Source of the DNA: Deltaproteobacteria bacterium
Lineage (GTDB): Bacteria; Desulfobacterota; Binatia; UBA12015
Direction of reading: 5' to 3'
Assembly (NCBI GenBank): GCA_016874715.1
Contig: VGTK01000028.1
Coordinates: 1 to 42,637, forward strand
Length of the DNA stretch: 42,637 nt
Shown: positions 1-6,138 of the stretch, piece by piece
How the letters are laid out: every line of letters begins with the position of its first letter
How positions within the stretch are numbered: the stretch's first letter is position 1
Notes under the pieces: generated by a model
What the model was told of the DNA's origin: nothing
The model's input: only the letters and a program-made list of their open reading frames with translations
Databases searched by the model: none
Position numbers and translations under genes: made by a program

Positions 1-70
1 GGCGCGCCGTCGCGCGCGGCGCGCCCGGGGCGCCGTGCGGACCGTCAGCGGCGTGGCGCTTTCGAGCGCG

Positions 71-460
71 TCAGTGCCTGGTGGCCGTGCCGAGCAGCCG
101 CTCGATCTTCTCGCGCACGAGCGAAGGATCGACCACCGGCTTGGCAAGGTAGTCGTTGCATCCGTTCGCGAGCGCCTTCTGCTCGTCGCCGGCCATGGCC
201 TGCGCGGTGAGCGCGATGATCGGGATCGACCGCCCGGCGTCGAGGGCGCGGATCCGGCGCGTGGCCTCCCAGCCGTCCATCACGGGCATCTTCAGGTCCA
301 TGAAGATGAGGTCCGGCGGATTCGACTCGACGGCGGCGACCGCCTCGGCGCCGTTCTCCGTCTCGACGATGTCGAAGTCGCCGATCTTGCGCAGGCGATA
401 GAGCAGGATGCGTCGATTGTCCTCGTTGTCCTCGACGACCAGGATGCGCTTTCTCGACAT
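71..460 (-). CDS. Single-domain response regulator (CheY-like receiver)
   Basis: The protein is 129 residues and consists only of a receiver domain, with no output domain. It has the acidic pair in VVEDNEDN near residues 8-15, the phospho-acceptor Asp at about residue 55 in FMDLKMPVMDG, the switch Thr in IALTAQA and the conserved Lys in YLAKP. This is the DivK/CheY-like type that acts through protein partners, often a hybrid kinase. The ATG at 460 was chosen because the receiver fold begins directly with MSRKRILVVEDN; the frame continues upstream without homology. It is divergent from gltX with about 120 bp between starts. No partner kinase lies in the window on this side. The family call is firm; the signalling pathway is unknown. 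Confidence 0.93.
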   Translation of the reverse strand: MSRKRILVVEDNEDNRRILLYRLRKIGDFDIVETENGAEAVAAVESNPPDLIFMDLKMPVMDGWEATRRIRALDAGRSIPIIALTAQAMAGDEQKALANGCNDYLAKPVVDPSLVREKIERLLGTATRH

Positions 461-579
461 AGATGACCCCTGTTGCCCGTCGCTGCTCATGGCAGTCGCG
501 CGTACTCCACTGGACTGCCGGACGCAGACCATCGCTCCAAGGTTGGCACCTGCGAAGCCACTCTGTTAGCCGCGCCGAG

Positions 580-1998
580 ATGGTCGCGGTACGAACGCGC
601 TTCGCCCCCAGCCCGACCGGGGCCCTGCACGTCGGCGGTGTACGCACCGCTCTCTTCAGCTACCTCTACGCGCGCCACCTCCGCGGGCGCTTCGTTCTTC
701 GTATCGAGGATACCGACCGCCAGCGGTCGACCCAAGCCTCGGTCGACGAAATCATCGGCGCGCTGCGCTGGCTCTCGATCGACTGGGACGAGGGGCCGTT
801 CTTCCAGACCCAGCGCATGGAGCTGTACCGAGAGACGATCGAGCGCCTGCTGCAGGCCGGCCATGCCTACACCTGCACGTGTACGCCCGAGGAACTCGAC
901 GCCAAGCGCAAGGCCGCCATGCAGGGCGGCGGCAGCGCCGGCTACGACCGCCACTGTCGGCCCGGCTTCGGCCCGGGTCCCGAGCCCGGACGACCGGCCG
1001 CGATCCGGTTCGCGATGCCGCTCGAGGGCGAGGCGGTCATCGACGATCTCGTCAAGGACCGGGTCGTCTTCCGCAACGCCGACGTCGAGGACTTCGTGAT
1101 CGCCCGCTCGGACGGCTGGCCGACCTACAACCTCGTCGCCAGCGTCGACGACGCCGACATGTCGATCAGCCACGTGATCCGCGGCGACGATCTGCTGCCC
1201 AGCACGCCCAAGCAGATCGCGCTGTACAAGGCGCTGGGGGCGCCCGTGCCGAGCTTCGCCCACCTGCCGCAGGTCCTCGGCGTCGACCGCGCGCGGCTCT
1301 CGAAGCGCCACGCGGCGACCGCCGTGACGTCCTACAGGGAGCTCGGGTACTACCCCGACGCCCTGGTGAACTTCCTGGCCCGGCTCGGATGGTCGCACGG
1401 CGACCAGGAGGTGTTCTCTCGCAAGGAGCTGATTCACGCGTTCTCCCTGGAAAGTGTCGGCAGATCTGCGGGGGTCTTTAACCTCGAGAAGCTCGACTGG
1501 CTGAACTTCCAGTACCTCAAGGCGCGCAGCCCCGCGGCGCTGGCAAGCGACTTGCGGCCCTTCATGGCGTCGCGCGGCATCGCGGTCCCCGGCGACGATG
1601 CCTGGCTCGCCAGGATGGCGGGGACGCTGCGCGAGCGCGCCAAGACCCTCGGCGAGCTCACCGACATGGCCGGCTACTACCTCGCCGACGAGATCACGCT
1701 CGACGACAAGGCCGCGGCGAAGTTCCTCACGCCACAGTCCGTGCCCCTCCTCGAGACGGTCACCGAGCGCCTGGCGGCTCTTCCCGTGTGGGACCTCGCG
1801 ACGATCGAGAGCGTCTTCACAGGCTTGATCGGGGAGACCGGCGCCAAGCTCGGTGCGCTCGCGCAGCCGGTGCGCGTCGCGCTCACCGGCGGCACGGTGA
1901 GCCCCGGCATCTACGAGGTCCTCGACGTCCTCGGACGCGAGCGGTCGATCCTACGCTTGCGCAATGCGATCGAGACCGCGAGGGTCGCGGCGCACTAG
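580..1998 (+). CDS. gltX: Glutamyl-tRNA synthetase (class I)
   Basis: This enzyme attaches glutamate to tRNA-Glu in the cytoplasm. The 472-residue protein has the usual bacterial length. The HIGH-type motif is APSPTGALHVGG near residues 9-20. The KMSKS equivalent is ARLSKRH near residues 236-242. A zinc knuckle of the form CxC...YxxxC (CTC followed by YDRHC) lies at about residues 98-126. The ATG at 580 places the Rossmann fold at residue 5; an open extension back to 463 overlaps the divergent regulator and looks non-coding. The tRNA-Gln and tRNA-Glu genes follow within 40-120 bp, so one transcript may carry all three. Whether the enzyme is discriminating, or also charges tRNA-Gln for amidation by GatCAB, cannot be read from these motifs. 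Confidence 0.97.
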   Translation: MVAVRTRFAPSPTGALHVGGVRTALFSYLYARHLRGRFVLRIEDTDRQRSTQASVDEIIGALRWLSIDWDEGPFFQTQRMELYRETIERLLQAGHAYTCTCTPEELDAKRKAAMQGGGSAGYDRHCRPGFGPGPEPGRPAAIRFAMPLEGEAVIDDLVKDRVVFRNADVEDFVIARSDGWPTYNLVASVDDADMSISHVIRGDDLLPSTPKQIALYKALGAPVPSFAHLPQVLGVDRARLSKRHAATAVTSYRELGYYPDALVNFLARLGWSHGDQEVFSRKELIHAFSLESVGRSAGVFNLEKLDWLNFQYLKARSPAALASDLRPFMASRGIAVPGDDAWLARMAGTLRERAKTLGELTDMAGYYLADEITLDDKAAAKFLTPQSVPLLETVTERLAALPVWDLATIESVFTGLIGETGAKLGALAQPVRVALTGGTVSPGIYEVLDVLGRERSILRLRNAIETARVAAH

Positions 1999-2036
1999 CC
2001 AGGGGCTTTCGGGCTTGTTAGGTTCGCCGCACGCGT

Positions 2037-2109
2037 TGGGGAGTCGGCTAATTGGTAAGCCACCTGACTCTGGATCAGGCGATTGTAGGTTCGAGTCCTA
2101 CCTCCCCAG
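2037..2109 (+). tRNA. tRNA-Gln (anticodon CTG)
   Basis: A complete cloverleaf is visible. The acceptor TGGGGAG pairs with CTCCCCA. The anticodon stem CCTGA/TCAGG holds loop CTCTGGA with anticodon CTG. The T arm carries GGTTCGAGTCC. Discriminator base is G and CCA is not encoded. It lies 38 bp after gltX and 8 bp before tRNA-Glu. Confidence 0.95.
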
Positions 2110-2117
2110 CTTCCTTC

Positions 2118-2189
2118 GGTCCCATCGTCTAGCGGTTAGGACACCGGCCTCTCACGTCGGGAACAGGGGTTCGATTCCCCTTGGGACCA
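2118..2189 (+). tRNA. tRNA-Glu (anticodon CTC)
   Basis: Acceptor GGTCCCA pairs with TGGGACC. The anticodon stem CCGGC/GTCGG (one G-T pair) holds loop CTCTCAC with anticodon CTC. The T loop TTCGATT is standard. Discriminator is A and CCA is not encoded. It lies directly behind tRNA-Gln, and both follow the synthetase that charges this tRNA. Confidence 0.95.
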
Positions 2190-2342
2190 CTCCCCGCTCT
2201 GCGGCAGCGACCCGCTGCCGCGGCTGCCGGCGCGGAGCGCGACGCCCGCCGAGGTCGCAGCACGCGAGGATCTACCAGACCGACGCCAGGCGATCGCAGT
2301 GACGCGATCCCGAGTCTGTGGGGCGGCGTGCGCGCCGCCCGG

Positions 2343-2636
2343 TCAGGAGCCGAGATTCGCTTTCTCGTCGAAGCTCCAGGACTCGTCACGGCGTACGCGT
2401 ACGCCGATGCCGCGCTTGCGCAGGCGTTCGAAACGCTGCCGGATCCAGTTCACGCCAGACTCGCTGGTTCGCGCCGGAACACGCAACTCGAGCTGCGAGC
2501 CGCGCCCCGCCCACAGTGCGTCGGAGAACAGGATGTCCACCTCGTACGGCGTGAGCCACCCGGTCCGCTCGCTGGACTGCCGGCCGGGTCCCTTCGCGAG
2601 CTGCGCCCGGAACGGGAATACCTTCTGCTCGTTCAC
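2343..2636 (-). CDS. Hypothetical protein, 97 residues
   Basis: I do not recognise the family. It is a mixed alpha/beta-looking, Arg-rich protein with a coherent core: GWLTPYEVDILFSDALWAG, then LELRVPARTSESGVNWIRQR and a basic tail RLRKRGIGVRVRRD. The GTG at 2636 is chosen because a perfect GGAGGG lies four bases upstream; the frame is open further back but has no better signal. The spread of hydrophobic and charged residues resembles a real folded protein rather than antisense low complexity. It ends about 150 bp from the tRNA pair on the opposite strand, so it converges with the tRNA transcript. It has no cysteines, membrane segment or signal peptide. Function unknown. Confidence 0.65.
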   Translation of the reverse strand: MNEQKVFPFRAQLAKGPGRQSSERTGWLTPYEVDILFSDALWAGRGSQLELRVPARTSESGVNWIRQRFERLRKRGIGVRVRRDESWSFDEKANLGS

Positions 2637-2640
2637 GTTG

Positions 2641-2646
2641 CCCTCC
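2641..2646 (-). promoter_or_regulatory. Ribosome binding site fixing the GTG start at 2636
   Basis: On the minus strand the sequence reads GGAGGG, then four bases, then GTG. It is the only strong Shine-Dalgarno in this frame and is the reason for rejecting upstream starts. Confidence 0.6.
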
Positions 2647-2705
2647 GACTCGACGGCTCCCCCACACCACGGCAGCGTCCTCCCCACGGGAGCGCCAAGG
2701 CCATT

Positions 2706-2721
2706 TTCGCGCGCGCGCGCG
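2706..2721. repeat. 16-bp perfect palindrome with (CG)6 core
   Basis: TTCGCGCGCGCGCGAA is a self-complementary 16-mer with six consecutive CG steps. Alternating purine-pyrimidine tracts of this kind favour Z-DNA and can cruciform. It sits in the roughly 210-bp gap between two leftward genes, 70 bp upstream of the GTG start at 2636, and could belong to its promoter region. No function is shown. Confidence 0.6.
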
Positions 2722-2849
2722 AAGGGTGACCGAACCCAGGAAAAGTGCAGGAGCGATCGGGAAGGGTAAGAAGGTCCCGGCTATACCCACCGCGGGGCGG
2801 AATCCAGCTCCGTCCGCGGCGGGTTCGACGAATTCCGGAAAGCGGCCTG

Positions 2850-3230
2850 CTAGAGGCTCGCCTTGCGCGGCCGGGGAGTGGCCTTGGCGCGCACCGTCCG
2901 CTTTTTCGGCTCGGCAGCCGGCACGGCGGTCCGCGCACCGGCGGTCAGCAGCGTCGCGAGATTCGACTTGCCATCCTTTGTGCGACGCGCCGCAGCCTTC
3001 TTCGCCGCGCGCTCTGCCGCCTCGAGAAACTCCGACGACCCGCCGACGTCGTAGCGCCCGCGGACCTTGGGAATGTAGCGCAAACGCATGACGATCTTGT
3101 GCTGCTCGTAGTGCTTCACGCAGCGCCAGCCCCTGAACGCCGGCTCGCTGCAGACCACGCACAGACCCAGAGCGCGATGCTTGCGCTGCCACAATGTCTG
3201 TCGGCTCACGCCGTTCTTCTTCTTCTCCAT
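2850..3230 (-). CDS. Small zinc-ribbon-like protein with basic C-terminal tail
   Basis: The 126-residue protein has one CxxC-x9-CxxH cluster (C24, C27, C37, H40, in GLCVVCSEPAF and RCVKH), as expected for a small zinc-binding fold of the HNH-like or zinc-ribbon kind. The N-terminus MEKKKNGVSRQTLWQRKH is strongly basic. From about residue 68 onward it is rich in Ala, Lys and Arg, ending in an RAKATPRPRK-type tail. The pattern suggests nucleic-acid binding, possibly DNA compaction or RNA contact, but catalytic HNH residues are not evident. The ATG at 3230 has only a weak upstream AGGGT. It stands alone, divergent from the HIT gene across about 280 bp. Function not known. Confidence 0.7.
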   Translation of the reverse strand: MEKKKNGVSRQTLWQRKHRALGLCVVCSEPAFRGWRCVKHYEQHKIVMRLRYIPKVRGRYDVGGSSEFLEAAERAAKKAAARRTKDGKSNLATLLTAGARTAVPAAEPKKRTVRAKATPRPRKASL

Positions 3231-3508
3231 GCGAATGTCACCCTGTCACCGCGTTCGGAGCCGCGGCTCACAAGCCGAGTCCACGAGTCGTTCGACCCTG
3301 CCAGATCCCCCGTATGGGGGGCAAGGCTCGGCATCCCAAATTTGCGGCACCTTAGCGGGATTCGACGGTCTGACCAGATGGATTCTTGGGACGACGACGC
3401 GATTTTCTCGACGCGACGCGCCGTCGCCCGGTCCGGGGTGCGTTGACGCGACGACCGAGGCGGTCTAGACGGCCACGGGAGGGGCACGCAGGGAGCGACC
3501 GACACGAG

Positions 3509-3934
3509 ATGATCTGCATTTTCTGCCGAATCGTCGCAGGCGAGGTCCCCGCCGAGGTGGTGCTTCGCGACGCGGCCACCGTGGCTTTCCTCGACGTCTC
3601 TCCCCTCGCCGACGGCCACGTGCTGGTCGTGCCGGCGGCGCACGTGGCCCGGGTCGAGGACCTGACGGAGGACGCCGCCGTCTCCCTCTTCCGGGCTGTG
3701 ACCCGCCTTGCCGGCCCGGTACGCGCCGCGGTCGGGGCCGCGGGCACCACGATCGGGATCAACAACGGCGATGCCACCGGTCAGACGGTCCCCCACGTCC
3801 ACGTGCACATCGTGCCGCGCCGGGAGGGGGACGGTGCGTCGAGCGTGCACGGCATCTTCCGGTCGGGGCCACGTCGCCCGGTGGCGGAGGTCGGCATGGC
3901 GATTCGCGGCCGGATCGCAGGTTCCGCGGACTGA
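3509..3934 (+). CDS. HIT-family protein (HINT/Fhit-like nucleotide hydrolase)
   Basis: The 141-residue protein carries the histidine triad as TVPHVHVHIVPR near residues 92-103, where the middle His acts as nucleophile on nucleoside phosphoramidates or dinucleoside polyphosphates. The N-terminus MICIFCRIVAGEVPAEVV is typical of bacterial HIT proteins and holds a CxxC pair that in relatives binds zinc. GTTIGINNGDATGQ is the usual loop before the triad. The ATG at 3509 starts exactly at the family N-terminus. The bufferin operon starts about 150 bp downstream on the same strand, but the gap and its own Shine-Dalgarno suggest separate control. Substrate is not predictable. Confidence 0.93.
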   Translation: MICIFCRIVAGEVPAEVVLRDAATVAFLDVSPLADGHVLVVPAAHVARVEDLTEDAAVSLFRAVTRLAGPVRAAVGAAGTTIGINNGDATGQTVPHVHVHIVPRREGDGASSVHGIFRSGPRRPVAEVGMAIRGRIAGSAD

Positions 3935-4047
3935 ACGACCGACGACGAAGGACCGCGAGACCCCGCGGGCGGCGGCACATTGCCGACACGAGCGAATCCG
4001 AGCCGGACGAACGGCGCCCCGGGCGAGCACCCACCAGCAACCAGCAT

Positions 4048-4064
4048 CCCGCGTGTCGCGCGGG
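4048..4064 (+). promoter_or_regulatory. Small stem-loop in the bufferin leader
   Basis: CCCGCG and CGCGGG form a six-base-pair stem around loop TGTCG, about 13 bases ahead of the GGAGG of the precursor gene. It could influence translation or mRNA stability. Short GC stems are frequent by chance in such DNA, so this is weak. Confidence 0.3.
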
Positions 4065-4086
4065 CCAGCAGAGAACGGAGGACGAG

Positions 4087-4368
4087 ATGAATCGCAGCAC
4101 CAGAGGAACGGTCATCGCACTCGGCGTCGCGGCGCTGTTCGGAACCGGCACCGCCCTCGCAGAGTCGTCTGGCGACGGCCACGCCGGGCACGACGGCAAG
4201 AAGGACGCGAAGGTCGCCTGCACGGGCGTCAACGAGTGCAAGGGCAAGGGCCAGTGCGGCGGAGCCGGCAACTCGTGCGCCGGCAGCAACGAGTGCAAGG
4301 GCAAGGGCGTCGTGATGACGAGCGCCGAGGACTGCCAGAAGAAGGGCGGCAAGGTCGCCGCCAACTGA
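4087..4368 (+). CDS. Bufferin-type Cys-rich RiPP precursor, secreted
   Basis: The 93-residue protein has a Sec signal peptide (basic MNRSTR, hydrophobic core to residue 22, cleavage after ALA at about 25), then a His/Asp stretch and a core with six Cys (45, 51, 57, 64, 70, 83). The seven-residue element NECKGKG occurs twice (residues 49-55 and 68-74). This architecture, followed by DUF692 and DUF2063 genes, matches the bufferin class, whose members have periplasmic metal-buffering peptides with Cys modified to thiooxazole by an MNIO enzyme (shown for Caulobacter copper-induced peptides). The ATG at 4087 follows GGAGG at five-base spacing. Metal identity and the number of modified Cys are inference. 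It resembles the bufA group; I leave the symbol open because the subfamily is uncertain. Confidence 0.85.
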   Translation: MNRSTRGTVIALGVAALFGTGTALAESSGDGHAGHDGKKDAKVACTGVNECKGKGQCGGAGNSCAGSNECKGKGVVMTSAEDCQKKGGKVAAN

Positions 4369-4375
4369 GGCGGAT

Positions 4376-4405
4376 GTGCCGGGGAGCGGGCTCGCTCCCC
4401 GGCAC
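4376..4405 (+). terminator. Perfect 12-bp intergenic hairpin between precursor and MNIO gene
   Basis: GTGCCGGGGAGC and GCTCCCCGGCAC form a perfect 12-bp stem with loop GGGCTC, starting eight bases after the precursor stop codon and ending 16 bases before the MNIO start. No U-run follows, so it is more likely a partial terminator, attenuator or 3'-end stabiliser that gives many copies of the precursor mRNA and few of the enzyme mRNA. The stem is as seen; the role is inferred. Confidence 0.7.
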
Positions 4406-4421
4406 ACCGGCGAGCGCGGAG

Positions 4422-5279
4422 ATGGCGCGATACGAGAACCTGGGCTTCGGTATCGGGCTGCGTGCGGGCCACTTCGGTAGCCTGCTCGAGCACGGCACCC
4501 GTGCCGACTGGCTCGAGGCGATCTCCGAGAACTTCATGATCGCCGGCGGGCGGCCGCTGCACGTGCTCGAGCATGTGCGTCGCGACAAGCCGCTGGTGCT
4601 GCACGGCGTGTCGCTCTCGATCGGCGGCACGGACCCGCTCGACGAAGCCTACCTGCGCGAGCTGCGCGCGCTCGCCGACCGCATCGAGCCCGTCTGGGTT
4701 TCCGACCACCTCTGCTGGACCGGTCGAGATGCGCACCAGCTGCACGACCTGCTCCCGCTCCCGTGGACGGAAGAGCTGCTCGACCACCTCGTGCCGCGGA
4801 TCGCGCGCGTGCAGGACGTCCTCGGGCGCCGTCTCGTTCTCGAGAACGTCTCGTCCTACCTCGCGTTCGAGGGCGAGATGACCGAGTCGCAGTTTCTCGC
4901 CGAGCTCGTGCGCCGCTGCGAGTGCGATCTGCTGCTCGACGTGAACAACGTCCACGTGAGCGCGCACAACCAGGGTTTCGACTCCCGCCGCTACATCGAT
5001 GCGATCCCGGGGGAGCACGTGGCCCAGATTCACCTCGCGGGGCACAGGGACCACGGCACCCACCTGCTCGACTCGCACGACGCTCCGATCGCGGACGCGG
5101 TACTCGACCTCTATCGATATGCGATCGCGCGCCTCGGCCCCGTGTCGACACTGGTCGAGTGGGACGGCGAAGTGCCGCCGCTCGACGTGGTCGAGGAGGA
5201 AGCTCTGCGCGCGCGGCGCGCCGTGGGCGGCGAACAGAGTTCACCCGGGAGCCGGCGTGGCGACGTCGCAGCTGCGTGA
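4422..5279 (+). CDS. bufB: DUF692 multinuclear non-heme iron oxidase (MNIO), bufferin-modifying
   Basis: This 285-residue TIM-barrel enzyme should use a di- or tri-iron centre and O2 to convert precursor Cys into a heterocycle. Family motifs with likely metal ligands are visible: ISENF (residues 34-38), VLHGVSLSIG with H61, SDHLCW (94-99), LENVSSY with E141 and N142, LLDVNNVHVS with D173, QIHLAGHRDHG with H204/H208/H211, and VEWDGEVP with E247. The ATG at 4422 sits hard against a GGAG; the protein then begins with the typical GFGIGLR strand. It overlaps the start of the DUF2063 gene by 23 bp, implying coupled translation. The last 20 residues are low complexity. Closest characterised relatives are BufB and MbnB; the partner gene and precursor here favour BufB. 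Confidence 0.92.
   Translation: MARYENLGFGIGLRAGHFGSLLEHGTRADWLEAISENFMIAGGRPLHVLEHVRRDKPLVLHGVSLSIGGTDPLDEAYLRELRALADRIEPVWVSDHLCWTGRDAHQLHDLLPLPWTEELLDHLVPRIARVQDVLGRRLVLENVSSYLAFEGEMTESQFLAELVRRCECDLLLDVNNVHVSAHNQGFDSRRYIDAIPGEHVAQIHLAGHRDHGTHLLDSHDAPIADAVLDLYRYAIARLGPVSTLVEWDGEVPPLDVVEEEALRARRAVGGEQSSPGSRRGDVAAA
5247..5251 (+). promoter_or_regulatory. Ribosome binding site of the DUF2063 gene
   Basis: GGGAG inside the 3' end of the MNIO gene, five bases before GTG at 5257. It fixes the start of the downstream partner and shows the two reading frames overlap. Confidence 0.6.
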
Positions 5280-6063
5280 CCTGCAGGACCGGCTGCGCGC
5301 GCTGATCGCGGACCCCGCGACGCTCGCCGGCCCGCTGCCCGAGCTCGAGGAGCGCGTCGCCGGGTTACCGATCCGCGGCGACGCCCGGCTCTCCGCCGCC
5401 GAGCGGGTACGCATCTACGCCGAAATGTACGCCGTGCGCATGCGCGACGCGCTGGCCCACGACTATCCCGCACTGCGCGTCGCCCTCGGCGAGGAGGGAT
5501 TCGACGATCTCACGCGCCGATACGTCGTCGCCTACCCGAGTGACCGCCCTTCCCTGCGCGACCTCGGCCGACACCTGCCGGGCTTTCTCGCCGACCACCA
5601 CGACCGACGCCCATCGTGGCTCGGCGAGCTCGCGCAGCTCGAGTGGGCACTGGTCGAGGCCTTCGACGCGCTCGACCAGCCACTTCTCGGCCGGCCAGGG
5701 CTCGCCGCCCTGGCGCCCGCGGAGTGGCCTGCGCTGCTCGTCGAGCCGGTGCGCTCCCTGCGTCTGCTCAGCTGCACGACGCCGGTCGACTCCGTCCGCG
5801 AGTGCCTGCTCGCGCACCAGCCCGCCGGGGACGTTGCCGCCGAGAGCGTGCTGCTGCGCGTCTGGCGGCAGGACCTCGTGGTCTACGTGCGGCGCGTCGC
5901 CGTCCCCGAGATGGCCGCGCTGCGCTGGCTCTGGCGTGGGGCGACGTTCGCCGAGCTGTGCGACTGGCTGGCCGAGTGCGCCGCACCCGGCGAGAACGTG
6001 CCCGCGACCGCAGCGGGCCTCCTGGAACGCTGGATCGACGACGGCCTCCTCGTGGCCCGCTGA
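5257..6063 (+). CDS. bufC: DUF2063 MNIO partner protein (BufC-like)
   Basis: The 268-residue protein carries the DUF2063 N-terminal domain (about residues 5-100: RLSAAERVRIYAEMYAVRMR, then DALAHDYPALRVALG, where the tyrosine/arginine-rich helix binds the MNIO or the precursor leader) and a less conserved C-terminal helical/beta part. In related systems this partner recruits the precursor and is needed for modification. The GTG at 5257 was chosen for its GGGAG and because the DUF2063 helix begins directly after it; the reading frame overlaps bufB. A DUF2889-like gene follows after 75 bp on the same strand. No transporter or DoxX-type gene, often found with such loci, is visible here. Confidence 0.88.
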   Translation: MATSQLRDLQDRLRALIADPATLAGPLPELEERVAGLPIRGDARLSAAERVRIYAEMYAVRMRDALAHDYPALRVALGEEGFDDLTRRYVVAYPSDRPSLRDLGRHLPGFLADHHDRRPSWLGELAQLEWALVEAFDALDQPLLGRPGLAALAPAEWPALLVEPVRSLRLLSCTTPVDSVRECLLAHQPAGDVAAESVLLRVWRQDLVVYVRRVAVPEMAALRWLWRGATFAELCDWLAECAAPGENVPATAAGLLERWIDDGLLVAR

Positions 6064-6138
6064 TCCGCGGACTGGCTGCCGGCGCCGTCTCGGTCCCGGG
6101 CTTGCCGAGGCTCGCAGGCACCTGCGAGAACGCTCTCG

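Noticed and set aside
1..25. GGCGCGCC inverted repeat as a terminator for the first gene
   Set aside because: The octamer is itself a palindrome and common in such GC-rich DNA; no T-run, so it is not distinguishable from background.
463..579. Longer gltX starting at 463
   Set aside because: The added 39 residues have no homology and overlap the divergent regulator leader; the ATG at 580 starts at the family N-terminus.
2190..2342. Prophage or integrative element attached to the tRNA pair
   Set aside because: No integrase, no repeat of the tRNA 3' end, and no shift in base composition was seen downstream.
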